A stretch of DNA of 64,000 nt from contig CM057456.1 of the NCBI GenBank assembly GCA_016271365.2, forward strand, positions 886,782,001-886,846,000. Direction: 5' to 3'. The first letter of the stretch is position 1; each line of letters starts with the position of its first letter. A program made the translations under genes and the position numbers. Below, piece by piece: positions 9,964 to 21,111 of the stretch. Under the pieces are notes generated by a model, which saw only the letters and a list, made by a program, of their open reading frames with translations, had not been told where the DNA came from and ran no database searches. The stretch comes from Neoceratodus forsteri. Lineage: Eukaryota; Chordata; Ceratodontiformes; Ceratodontidae.

Positions 9964-11936
9964 TCTGAAGGTGCGGAGCCTGCAGACGTTTTGTTTCAGA
10001 AAAGAACTCACCGGATCTGGGACCGACTGAACAACAAAAGTGGAGTTTGAGCATGATATGTCCACCAGCTGAAGCACTCCACTATATCCCCCCCCGTGTC
10101 TTTCTTCTCCGCCGCACTTTTTGACCTTTCAAATTGCCCTGGAGTTACAGTATGCACTATTTTTCTACCGTGTTCTTGCAGCAGAAATCTCCTGCTCTCA
10201 CTCCTTTCAGTCACTGTCTTCCCTTTCAGTCGACCCCAATAGTAAAAGACTAAAGCTGCACCTTGCTGTCAGCTTCCCATCATACATCATATTCATAACA
10301 GCAATTGACAGAATACGATGGTACACAATCAGGTCATGCACTATTGTGTCTGTGATGGTGTGTAGTCCTCTGTGTACACATGCTGGGTGTGTGTGTGTGT
10401 GTATGTGTGTGGTGGGTATACAAATAGTGAAAAGTGCCACAGCATGCGTAGCAAGTGCAGTAACACACACACAGACACAAAGTCCCAGCTCATGAACTCC
10501 ACACAGCTCCGACACAAATGCTGTCCCCCACAGATGACCATCATTGTGATACTGTGTCTCTGAGTTGTGGATCTGCGGCACCTTCTGGTTACGTGGGACT
10601 TTTTGAGGGGGTAGTGTGTGGGGCTTGTGGCACCAGTTCACTAACCTCTGAGTGCTACGCTGTGCTGTGTAGAGAGACCCCAGGGCAGTTCCTGCAGTGT
10701 CTCTGTCTGTGTGTCCCTGTCGCTGGTCTGGTTCATTAGACTGCCAGTCTTATGGTACGTCTTTCTCCCCTCCCATGCTCAGAGCACCACTGGTGTAATG
10801 TGGCACAGTATTGTCGCCCACAGTGTAATCATCCCATCACTGTGATCCTGGTCCAGAGTGGTGTTTTCCTTCCCCAGGTGGTCGCTGGAGCAGTCCCTTA
10901 GATAGCTGCCAATGGGAGTGAGCTGCAACAGAGAGCAAATCAGGGCATTTTCACCAGAGAGACAGCGGATACTGAGTGGCAGTTGAATGAGATGACCAGG
11001 CGCTCAGTTGCTGTGTCTGTCCCAGTGCTGCAGTTTGTGCTCATCCCGGGCCAGCACACCCCAACCCCCTGAGATGCGTTTCTGACAGTGCCAGATTAAC
11101 AATAGGGCAGATGGGGCAGTTGCCCATGGTCTCTGTGTTTCATTTTTTTTCACCCAGGCCTGATTCAGGTTTTTTATTTTATTTTTTCATGAATCACAGC
11201 TGAGCTTGACACCTGGGGGTGGGGTGGGACTTGTCTTCTTTAAAGCTGGGGTTGTGCTACTTCCTCACTGATTTACAAATTGAAGTCTCACACTTCAGTG
11301 TAACTCCCAGAGTCCCTGGCACCAGAAACCATCTCAGCAATGGCACTTCACACCTTTTGAATGAAGCTCAGCAGACAAGCAGCCCTTTGAACTCAGTGGC
11401 CAGATGATTGCTTCCTCCGTTTGTAAATATCTTATTAAGATATATTTACACATGGAGGAATCAATCTCCCGGCAATCTTATCACTTCCCTTTTGTTTTAA
11501 GTAAAACAAAAGCGCAGTGATAAGGTATAAAATAGGGTCCTATGCACAGCTGCTGCCACAGTCCTGCTGTAAATGGCACACCATGACCTCCACAGCCCAG
11601 CTCCTTGCTCAGCTCCAACGGCTCCAGCTTCCATCCCCCAAATACTTGCCAGTTTGTTTGCCACTAGTCTCAGTCCCGTCCACCACTGACCTGCCATCCC
11701 TGACCACACATGCTCAGACATACCAAGAGGACAATTAGTCACCTGCTACAGCCTACTATGCATACAACACCATTTGTGCCAGTTGTCTGGAAAGGTAAGG
11801 GGGGGCCTTGCAGTTTGGGTGTAGAAACACACCACCGAACAAGATCTGCTTCCATCACAGAACTAGTGCACCTATCTAAGGGGGTTACAATTACAGCAGA
11901 AAACAGATACGGTTACTTATGATACAGATGCTAAAG
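9964..11936. other. unrecognised spacer with GT/CA repeats
   Basis: About 2 kb without a recognised gene or element. It contains a short (GT)n-like tract at 10388-10420 and a (CA)n tract near 10464-10480. The phrase GCAGACGTTTTG at ~9982 recurs at ~38658, hinting at a shared, unidentified repeat. Open frames on both strands show no domain. Confidence 0.4.
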
Positions 11937-12160
11937 TGGACTGCTGTTTAAATTTAGCAATGAGTTGCGACTCTGAGTTGACTAATGTTAAAAAAAAAAA
12001 ACTCTGTAAAACTGAAGGTGCTGACCCAGTCTTGTTAGTCTATTACTGTATCTGAGATGCAGTCTGTAGACTGACAATACTGGGACAGCACCTTTAATTT
12101 TACAGAGTTTTAACACTAGTCAGAGCTGCAACTCATTGCTAATTTAAACATCAGTCTGCA
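11937..12160. mobile_element. palindromic MITE, ~100-bp arms
   Basis: An imperfect hairpin with arms about 11938-12040 and 12061-12160. Both arms share TTTAGCAATGAGTTGC, CTCTGTAAAA and AAGGTGCTG in mirrored order, with a loop of about 20 bases. There is no coding capacity and no clear target duplication. Confidence 0.8.
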
Positions 12161-12420
12161 TTATTTATTGACATACATATTATAGGGGCAATATGATAGA
12201 CCTTGAAGTTTAAATGTCCGCTGTCCATCCTTCATTCTCCAGTTCCTCAATGGATCCTGCTCGCCTGCTGCAAACAATACCTTGCTGCACCTGACTCGCA
12301 GCATGGTGTCCATTACTGACCAAATGCCTGTTGCCTCCAATCTCAGCACAGGATCTGCTTGAAGGTATGCTTCACAGTTTTTGGAACAGCTTTAAAGAGG
12401 TCAGTAGCAGGGATGAGAAG

Positions 12421-12780
12421 GGGTCCCTCACCAGGGTATCAAAAGTGCACACCACCTCTAGTACTCTCTGACAGTGATCAGGGTCCCTCACCAGGGTATC
12501 AAAAGTGCACACCACCTCTAGTACTCTCTGACAGTGATCAGGGTCCCTCACCAGGGTATCAAAAGTGCACACCACCTCTAGTACTCTCTGACAGTGATCA
12601 GGGTCCCTCACCAGTGTATCAAAAGTGCACACCACCTCTAGTACTGTCTGACAGTGATCAGGGTCCCTCACCAGGGTATCAAAAGTGCACACCACCTCTA
12701 GTACTCTCTGACAGTGATCAGGGTCCCTCAGCAGTGTATCAAAAGTGCACACCACCTCTAGTACTCTCTGACAGTGATCG
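12421..12780 (+). repeat. 60-bp minisatellite, six copies
   Basis: Six head-to-tail 60-base units starting at 12421, 12481, 12541, 12601, 12661 and 12721. Copies 1, 2, 3 and 5 appear identical; copies 4 and 6 each differ at about two bases. Because 60 is a multiple of three, reading frames stay open: 12359-13036 on the plus strand and 12372-12755 on the minus strand, each with a 20-residue repeat. The near identity suggests recent expansion. I do not believe either frame is a gene, since nothing outside the array supports coding. Confidence 0.97.
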
Positions 12781-13524
12781 GGGACCAGCCAGGGATGTAC
12801 TGCAGCAGCCTTCCCTCCTGCAACATATATTCAGTGCACCTTGTGAGTCGCTGTCCGAGAGCACTACTGAGATACAGCAAGTGATCTTTGCACTGAACTG
12901 GGGGAGTGAGCCATTAGGCCACTGGGGCCAGTCCAGGAGGTGCAAAGACACCCTTGAAGCAGAAGCCAGAGATCTAAAACTATCAAGTGAAACTATAGGC
13001 AAGAATATGAAAAAGACACCACTCAAGCTCCTTTGAAAGTTTTTAATTAGGAAAAAAACTGAAGCCTACTTGTCCGATCCAATTGGTTTTGTTGGGTGAC
13101 TTTAGCTTGCACAAATTGTCTTTGTATATGCACATGAACGGTGCTCAGTAGGGCTTATGCACTACCATCTTTGTACTGCACTTCTTGCACCTTGAACTAT
13201 GGAAAAGGCTACATTAACTGACTTTCACTCACCTATACAAAGCACAGTTAGTGCTGTACAACGCATGTCTACATGCAGCAAACTGTGTGCATATGCTACC
13301 TGTGGTCTGTTTTAACATGAATCAATGTAAACAAATCTTCACATCTGCCTAGTGAGTGACTTACTGCTTAACCATTTGATATATGCAAGTAATTTTTGTT
13401 CATGTCCCTTGTATAAAAAAAAAGAATAAGATGTATATGCCAATTATGAAGCAATTTACACTTTGCTGTACTAAAAATCTTTGGAAAATGCATCGCCACA
13501 GTTTCATACCCTACCACATCCACT
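12781..13524. other. spacer, nothing recognised
   Basis: The first ~30 bases after the array look like a degraded further unit (GGGACCAGCCAGGGATGTAC). The rest shows no recognisable feature. Confidence 0.45.
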
Positions 13525-13605
13525 ATCACTGGCTCATTGTGGGCTCATGCAAGTCACCTGACCTCTCAGCGCTTCATTCCCATCTGCTGTCAAATCGAGT
13601 AGAAG
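13525..13605 (+). mobile_element. MIR-like SINE fragment
   Basis: The stretch GCAAGTCACCTGACCTCTC followed by a GCTTCATTCCCATCTG segment aligns with the conserved 3' region of MIR SINEs (GCAAGTCACTTAACCTCTC...CATCTGTAAAATG). Preceding bases ACTGGCTCATTGTGGGC also fit. MIR elements are ancient and shared across tetrapods, so a worn fragment is expected. No tRNA-like head was identified. Confidence 0.6.
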
Positions 13606-16600
13606 CAGGATTCCACGGAAAAGGAGATGACACATCAAAGTCGGGTTATTATGGGAATTGAAATGATAAAATAAAATAAAAAGTGTAATGCTGTCATGAA
13701 GTAGGTCCAGCAATGCTACTACTAGTTTCTACTTCAGGATTTTCTCATAAAGTGCATTCCTTTTTTCCTGTTGCTTAGCAGTGACCCATTAGTCAATGTA
13801 TATATGCATACCATATGTCAAATTAATCCACTACTTAATAGCCGCATTGTTTTGTATATTTGTTAAACTTTGCTGAAAATCTCTAACTGCAGCTTCAAAC
13901 AACCTGCAACTGCTTGAGAGGCTGATATATATCTTATGAGATAATACTTTTTTCCTCAATGAAATGGAACAGTGCTTCCAATTATGTATCAGCTTATGAA
14001 AAAATTGAATTAATTCATTCTGCAAAGATTTAAAATCTCTCCCTCAACCTGTGCCTGTTTTGGGGACCTTGTTGTCATTAACTCCTCCATTAATAGACCA
14101 AATCTGTTGTGTGATTGATGTGTCCCATTACATTTCCGTGTTTTTCTCAGCTCTGAAACCCTTTAACCTTTTAGAAGTGTTCTGTGATATTGTTTCTGAT
14201 TCCTAAAATAAAATATCATCTCAATCTGACAAGAATAGATTAAGCTGGGATATATTTCTCCACCACCCTACCTGGCAGGAAGCGAGTGAGCTCACTTGTG
14301 GCTGATGGCCATTTGGATACTTTTTCTCCCATAGGGTATCATGCTTTGGGGACTGAGCCCTGTGATTTTATGTTGTAGCTGGAATCAGGAACTTGCCTTT
14401 GAAACTGGGACTGGGGCTAGTAGGTCTGAAGCAAGGTGGAGGAGCTCAAGAATAGCAGAGTGATGATTGCTGTTATGGTAATCATCACACCATTATTCTT
14501 GAGCTCCTACACTATATAGCTATCATTACTCCATTATTCTTGAGCTCCTACACTATCTGAACACAGTAATACATGTTTGCAAAGCATTAGTTATCCTTGC
14601 TTTGAAATGGGGTGATGTGTCCACGTGGTGGACCTAGAGCCTCTTCTGACCTCATCTTATTGTGTTATTATCACCACAATTTCAAGAGGAGTAGCCATTT
14701 ATCATATGAGACAGGGTCCATGGCTCACTTTTCCAGGTGCAGGTTCCAGCCCAAACCTCATCATCCAGCTTCATCTGCCACCACCTTTCTGTAGCTCACT
14801 ATGGATGGCCAAATATTCTTAAACTACAAAATGAACGATGCTGTGTACTGCTGTTACACAGTAATTATGCAGAATGTATGTGCTGAGCATCCACTGTGAG
14901 AAATCCTGGACTATAAACAGCCTGGCTTCTTCAAAGTATATCAGTTTCTTCTCTCCATAGGCACAGGGTACCCACCATTTGTTCATGTAACTGTACAGCC
15001 ACGGGATAATTTGTCAAGGTGGAGCATGCAGAGAAGGTTTGGGCTGCAGTTCCCAAAGTGCCCAATCAGTTTTCAGATGGTCTCCTGTACATTTGAGACC
15101 CAGTATTTTTGGCAGCATGCAACAGACACTATATGGTCAGATTGGGCCTCTGCCAAAGTTGGCATCCTTTGTCATCCCTCCGCTGCTCGGCTGACAAATT
15201 TGTCAGATATGAATCAATATTCATGTGCAGTACAATTCAAACTACTATCCTGAGATACAGAACAATATTTTAGTTTAAAAATCAAATGTAAAGCCTTGTT
15301 ATTCAGACGTTACTGATCTTGGAGAGCATAACATAGTCTTATATGGATAAATAATGCACCAAACTTTCTGCACTGTCACTGCCTGTAAAGTGTGGAGAGA
15401 AAGAGACATAGAGAAGGAACCACTGTCAGTCTAAGGCTGTATGTCTTTGAGACAGAGAGTAAGAGAGAGGGAGAGAGGGAGAGACGCATCATGGAAGAGA
15501 GACAGCAGCGCGGTCACTGACATCATACTGTGCTAGGGAGAGCTGCAATGTAGTTATCCAGGATTGGGTTGGCTGCTCCTATGTTTGTGTTGCCGTACTT
15601 GCCTTCGATTGTGTGTAGAGAGCACTAGTGACAGCAAGTGAGTGATGAGTTGGGTGGGCAATCAATCAGAACCTTTGAGGTCAGCCATTGTAGCGGGAGT
15701 GGTGACTGGTGGTGTGGGTCCAAAGCAGACATTCTAGGGTTTCAAGAGTTTGACACTCTTCAGTCATGGGGGGGGGGGAGTTAGACAGCGAGACCGAGGA
15801 GCAAGAGACAGGTCAAGTAGTGGGCAGGAGCACAACACATGTCTTTGCAGTGGCATTTACCTCTTGTGTTGGGGGGCGTCAAGTCCACTACACATGTTTG
15901 TTGGGAATATAGAAGGGACAACAGAAATACACCTGCACCACAGCTGTCAATCCCCCAACCCCTGACACAATGACACCATGATCGGAACTCATGCTGTATG
16001 CTGCTCTTGCTCACCCACCTGCCCGGTCACAGCTGCTGTTGGTGATTGCTGTAAGTGTTCAAGTGTTCAGTTCAGTTTAGAAAAAAAAATTATACATGAC
16101 AGTAAAAACTATCTGTTTAGATGTGCAGGATAAACAGAATGGCTACAAAGCCACATGCTGTTCATCACTTGCTTGCAGAAGAACAAGCAGTAGACTTGTA
16201 AAGCAGTCGCCCTCTCCTTGCCCTGGTGGGAGCTGCAATACAGCCCCCTCAAACTGGAGCTATAGCAACTAGGATTTTTTAAAAATTTATATATTTATTT
16301 ATTTTTGTCTCAGTGTTGCTGTTACTAAAAGCCAATGTGTGATTTTGACAGCTTGGAAGGGAAAGCAGGGTCCTGTCGCTGCAGCACAGCAAGTTCGTCT
16401 CGGAGGACGGGAGCAGTGCATTCTGCATTATGATCAGATTGGGGGATGATCTTCACAGTTGTTGAACCCTTTGCAGATTTTTATATAACATTTTTCTTTC
16501 TGCTCACTTGTTACTGTCCAGGTGACCTTTCCAAATTGAATGAACTGAATCGTGCCTCCCCATAAGTCTATTGATCTGTTTTGTGCAATAAAACTGAATA

Positions 16601-16774
16601 TTCTAGTTATAAAAAATCTGGATCATTATCTATTTAATTACTTGAACTGTTTATCGATTGTGTTAGAAGTGGTAACTCAGAGTAAAAAAAGAAAAAAAAA
16701 AAGGGAAGGGTATGTGCTCAACATGATGTCACCATACCCTGTATGTACAAAGTGGATTAAGAAGTATTTGTAAT
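13606..16774. other. unrecognised spacer
   Basis: About 3.1 kb without a supported gene. Within it, the 24-base phrase beginning ATTATTCTTGAGCTCC occurs twice, about 41 bases apart (~14491 and ~14532), and an inverted piece (GGAGCTCAAGAATA) lies at ~14442. A GA-rich tract sits at 15455-15485. Open frames lack domains. Confidence 0.4.
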
Positions 16775-18095
16775 TTTATCAAGGACAGGGTTTTTGCACA
16801 CAGGATCTGAGATGGTATGGATTCATAGCGGGAAGGTCATGTCAAACAAATCGAATCTATTTCTATGACTGGGTGACTAAGGTTGTGGATTGGGGGGAGC
16901 AGTGGATGTCGCCCACTGGGATTTCAGTAGGGCCTCCGATAACATTCCACACAGAAGACTTGTGAACAAGCTGGGCAGCCTGGGAGTGGGTCACAAAGTG
17001 GTAAACTAGGTTAGGAACTAGTTGAGTGATAGAAGACAGAGGGTCATGGTAAATAGTGCTCAATCTGAGGAAAGGAGTGTGACCAGCGGGGTACCACAGG
17101 GCCCAGTCCTGTTTGATGTCTTCATAAGTGACATTGCGGAGGGCTGGGGGGCAAGGTATGCCTCTTTATGGACGACACTAAGATCTGCAATGGGTTGGAC
17201 ACTCCGGGAGGTGTGGAAAAATGAAGAGGGACCTAGATAAACTGGAGGAATGGTCCAGAGTGTAGCAGTTGAGGTTTAATGCAAAAAAATGGAAAATCAT
17301 GCATTTGGGGTGCAAGAACCCAGGGGAGGATTACATGATGGGGGGAGGGAGAAACTGATGGTCACCAAACAGGAAAGGGATTTGGGGGTAATCATATCTG
17401 ATGACCTAATGGTGACCAAACAATGTGCCAAGGCTGTGGGGAAGGCCAGTGGGATGCTGGGGTGCACAGGGAGAGGTATCACCAGCTGAAGGATAGAGGT
17501 GGTGATGCTATTGTACAGAGCATTAGTGAGGCTTTGTTTGGGATACGGTGTCCAGTTCTGGAGGCCACATCTCTGTAAGGATGTAGACAGGGTGGAGGCA
17601 GTTCCAAGAAGGGCAACAAAGATGGTGCAGGGTCTGCACCAAAAGTCGTATGAGGAGAGACTGAGAGACCTCAATATGTATACCACGGAGGAGAGAAGAG
17701 GAGAGACAGGGGAGATATGATAGAAACCTACAAATATATAAAAGCATAAATAGAGTACCAGAGGGTAGCATCTTTCAGAAAAGGAGATGTCCAGGAACAA
17801 GGGGGCATGACATGAGGTTGGAAGGGGTAGACTAAGGGGTAGCGTGAGGAAGTATTTCTTCACATACAAAAAAAGTGGATGCATGGAATAGACTCCCAGC
17901 AGAGGTGGTGGGAGCAAACACAGTTGGGGGGATTCCAGCATGCATGGGACAGGTATAGGGGAACCCTAGCAATAGGAATGAGAAGGTAAAGCTGGAGATC
18001 AAGTATGGTCTATGTCTTTTACAGCTGGCAGGGAAAATGGACAGACTAGATGGGCCTAGCGGTCCTTATCTGCCATCAATTTCTATATTTCTATT
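16775..18095 (+). mobile_element. CR1 LINE, RT through 3' end
   Basis: The longest plus-strand CR1 copy here. It runs from within the reverse transcriptase to the family 3' end (TGGGCCTAGCGGTCCTTATC... near 18048). It is 5'-truncated near 16775, the usual outcome of incomplete target-primed reverse transcription. Confidence 0.85.
17022..17940 (+). pseudogene. CR1 reverse transcriptase C-terminal half, broken
   Basis: Pieces in shifting frames: 17022-17240 has SDRRQRVMVNSAQSEERSV and GVPQGPVLFDVFISDIA (the RT GVPQGSVLGP block); 17289-17489 has TKQERDLGVIISDDLMVTK and GKASGMLGC; 17499-17720 has YGVQFWRPHLCKDVDRVEA, ATKMVQGLHQKSYEERLRD and LNMYTTEERRGE. The final WNSLP-type domain is frameshifted near 17880-17940. 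The YADD catalytic box is not preserved. In an intact element this domain would be fused to an N-terminal endonuclease; that part is missing here. Confidence 0.85.
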
Positions 18096-18649
18096 TAAAA
18101 AAAGACATGACCATGGGCTGTAACACCTGAAATACATTTAACTGTATCCTTTAGAACTTTTAACGAGGTGTGCAAAGAAAGCACACAATACAGGTGCCAT
18201 GAAGGCCAGGATTAAATGGGGCATATATGTACTAGTAGATGAACTGTGTTCTGTGACAAAAAAATGCATTTATTTGAATATCAGTTTAAATATTGTGTGG
18301 AATCTGGGTCTGGGTGACATTGGCTTGGGCAAATCATACATATTCTAAATACAGGTAATACCTTTGCAAAAATGTATGGAATATAAACTATGGCTCAGAT
18401 TAATAAGAAACTAGTTTATTTTAAAATGTGGGGGATTGATCGAGAAAGTTACTTAATATATTTGAATGTTATAAAACTTTTAAACCAACCATACAAGGGG
18501 TGTTGCATTACCTTTTGTGGATTTGTATAAATTTATTTTCTAAAAATTTAGTAGCACCATTTGTGCCTGGGAAATATTGAAATGGTTTTAAGGAATGTTT
18601 GCATAGGTGACAGAGGGACACTATGGTGACAGTGAATTGATCATGTATG
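18096..18649. other. AT-rich spacer, nothing recognised
   Basis: No coding or repeat signal that I can name. Confidence 0.45.
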
Positions 18650-18800
18650 AAACTGTTTTTTGAAGTACACATTCTTTATATCTTTGAGCAGAACAACTCA
18701 GTTTTGGGCCTGATGAAGTGGTGCAGCAATGAAACTGTCACCCTGTGGGTTTGGAAAAAAATGAATAAAAACTTCGAAAGAACTGGCAATTATACGGAGT
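18650..18800 (+). mobile_element. short retroposon tail with hammerhead-like core
   Basis: The phrase GGGCCTGATGAAGTGGTG, then CAGCAATGAAACTGTCACC, followed by ATGAATAAAAAC, repeats the architecture of 4050-4130 (CCTGANGAAG, GAAA, AATAAA). The bases CTGATGA and GAAA flank a possible 4-bp stem (AGTG/CAAT, one mismatch), matching the conserved core of hammerhead ribozymes found in Penelope-like elements. Stems I and III could not be convincingly drawn, so ribozyme function is only a suggestion. Confidence 0.45.
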
Positions 18801-18894
18801 TCGTCCTAATTTTTCATACTTTCAATTGCTTGTTTTTTTGTATGACCCAAGACTTTATCCAGTTACCAAGAGTTAGATTATTGGCAGCCTGAAC

Positions 18895-19970
18895 CTACAC
18901 AGTAAAAAGTGACCAACACAACCTGCCCAGCATCTAAGCACTAGTGTTTGCTAAAAGAATAAATAATTTTGCCCCACTCCCCCAACCTTGCTGTACCCTC
19001 TGACCACCATTCTCCCCACAGCACCCAATTCCTGAAATAATTATCTAACTAACCATCTCCAGATAACAAGAAGGTGACTGGCACAAGCCCACCCTCCTCA
19101 ACAGCTAGCTATGTTCTTCAGAATACAAGCGCTTCTGTGCTTGCTCACTCTATATAGTGAAACCAGCTGATCATGTGATCATCTGGTTTCATTATACAAA
19201 GCAAGCATGTGTTGACGCACTTTCCTTCTGCAGAAGGTAGTGGTGTACAGTGATGTGAGTGAGTATTATTGAGCAGCTCAATTTGAGTGACTCAATAATA
19301 CCGCTCGTATTGAAAGCGAGTGAGAAAAGGCACCGATGAGTAGGTTACAGTGAGTGCAGCGGTGAACTACAATTTCTGTAACAGGATATAATGATTTGTT
19401 TTGCCAAGCCCTGCCAAACTAGTTGTTTGGCGTAGTGGCTAGAGACACTGCCACTTGAGCTGGTGGGTTCGGGTCTGCCTATGGGACAGATTTTTGTTTC
19501 TCATTTTTTCTTTGTCCGTCATGCCTCCAAATCTGCTCCTCCTGGAGTTGAGAATAATTAGATTGGGGGTGTGAGGGGCATAGCCCCCCCCACATAAAAC
19601 ATTTTATGTTTCTCACTGTGTGTCAGGGAGTAAGTGACTATCACTATTTACGATGGTTGGTGGAATGTTGTTTGCTCTTTTTAATTTGAGTGCATATGTT
19701 GATCACCCTTTTTGTTCAGCAAGAGAAGAGTCACCTTTATCACATAAAACTAAAGGCAGCCAGTTGTAAAGAAGGATGGGTTTGTGTTGGTCACCTTCTT
19801 ATCAGCTGGAGATGATCAGTCAGCCAATTATTTCAGGAATTGGGCGCTGTGGGAAGGAGGGTGATCAGAGGGTGCTACAAGGGTGGTGTGGGAACTACTT
19901 ATTCTTTTAGTGCAAATAAGTGCTTAAATAGCAGTCTGCCATGGAGGTGGGTGGGTTTTACTAGTTACCC
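18895..19970. mobile_element. large foldback element, ~220-bp arms
   Basis: The left arm, about 18895-19115, is an imperfect reverse complement of about 19750-19970. Shared blocks include TAAAAGAATAA, ACCCTCTGA, CCACAGC, CCCAATTCCTGAAATAATT, ATCTCCAG and AAGAAGGTGAC, in mirrored order. The 635-base centre contains two further hairpins: 19150-19195 (TGAAACCAG...CTGGTTTCA) and 19263-19303 (GTATTATTGAG...CTCAATAATAC), plus a tRNA-like SINE head. No transposase is present. This looks like a non-autonomous palindromic transposon carrying other repeats. Confidence 0.75.
19422..19625 (+). mobile_element. tRNA-derived SINE-like segment
   Basis: An A box TGGCGTAGTGGC (19428-19439) and a B box GGTTCGGGTCT (19466-19476) sit at tRNA-like spacing, so this resembles an internal pol III promoter. 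Downstream is a body including a GGGGGTGTGAGGGGC/GCCCCCCCCAC hairpin near 19565-19592. The 3' end is not defined. It lies inside the foldback structure, either as an insertion or as part of it. Confidence 0.6.
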
Positions 19971-20419
19971 ATCATGGCAGTTTTCAGTTCATATTTAGAA
20001 AATTGTGGGTGCTGGGGGGAGCAAGGAGGAATTGTTTTTTATAACAGAGGGTAGGGGAGTGGGGGCTTGAATTTAAGGATTTGGGTAGGAGAAAAGGGTG
20101 GTGAGTGGTTTCTTTTCCTTTTTGCTATACTGTTTTGTAAAAATAGTAGTTCCCAAATAGGAATAGTCATGAATAGTGCCAATATTCGTTATTTGTATCC
20201 AAAAAAACAAATAATGCATTATTCATGGCTTTCAGGAAACCAGCCCTGAAGCCAAATGTTTAGCTCCTCTATCTCATTTGTGTGGATTCTCTGCATACTA
20301 CCACCATCTCCTATACTGGGAGGACCTCAGAGAAGGCAATCAAGGGTGAGTGGGGAGCTAATTCTTCACCTAAGTGTGTTAGGTGCATTTTGGCCTCCTG
20401 CACAGTTTGAGCTGCAAGA
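19971..20419. other. spacer, nothing recognised
   Basis: G-rich then AT-rich sequence with no supported feature. Confidence 0.4.
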
Positions 20420-21111
20420 TCATTGTTCATTTGTTTCTAGATGTATGAAAACACTTGTGCACATTCCTTCCTTGTGAAGTATCCTATTTATACGGTTGGT
20501 GTCACTTTTAGCAGAAGCTCCAGGTAGGCACCTGACCACCACCTTTGTACCAGTGTCGTGATTTAGTTGGAATTTCACTCCTCTGATCACGGAATTCAAA
20601 ATAATCAGTGCTTTCCTTTTACTCTTGGCATCTGGTGCCCTGGTTACACCACCCTTGCCCTTCCTATTTAGATAATGTAACTGGTGATTTCCTGGATCTG
20701 TATTATTATCCTTGACTATCCCACTGGCTAAAGGTGCAAATCTGTTAGCCATTGTGATGGGTGTCCCCTTGGATGGGAGCTGTTGTTGAGAACTGTGTGG
20801 TTTGCCTCTGCCCTTTTTTTCACCTGACACTCCCCTGAATTAGGCTTTTTGTGGAGGAGAGGGGTGTTGCCTTGTTGGAGATGATATGGCAGAGATCCAG
20901 AAGGTTTGATACTAAGTAGTATGTTTTGAAGGTGGAGGATGTCAGCCCAAGCCTCCCTGAGCTGAGCTTTTAAGTCACCTGTGGTCCAACATGTGGGGCA
21001 GTGCCCACGTCCCTGTATGCTGGCCCTTTGAAAGGATGCTCCACACCAGTGGCAATTTACAATGTCCATATTCCCACAAGATGTGTTGTGTCTCACCTCC
21101 TTCTGTTCCAT
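20420..21111 (-). pseudogene. CR1-type LINE ORF1: zinc finger plus esterase, broken
   Basis: ORF1 remnant read right to left. The first part (21111-20728) has a cysteine cluster CHWCGASF...CPTCWT near residues 20-40, followed by a helical leucine-rich stretch (LKAQLREAWADILHLQNIL). The second part (20830-20420) has a basic linker and then an SGNH-esterase-like fold: ALIILNSVIRGVKF in the position of the GDSIIR block, RCLPGASAKSD, and FIHLETNEQ in the position of the GTND block. The catalytic Ser survives but the preceding Gly-Asp does not. The two frames overlap by about 100 bases, indicating one frameshift, probably in the T-run near 20813-20820. In the family, ORF1 binds RNA and may aid particle formation. 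ORF2 is absent nearby. Confidence 0.75.

Noticed and set aside
10207..10641. 144-codon minus-strand frame
   Set aside because: Partly built from a GT/CA repeat (HTHTHTH); no other support.
12421..12780. CRISPR array
   Set aside because: Units are directly adjacent with no unique spacers, and the rest of the window is plainly vertebrate repeats.
12359..13036. 225-codon plus-strand frame as a repeat protein gene
   Set aside because: The openness comes from a 60-bp repeat divisible by three, both strands are open, and there is no domain or support outside the array.
19428..19476. Functional tRNA gene
   Set aside because: A and B boxes are present, but the acceptor and anticodon arms do not pair; it fits a SINE head better.
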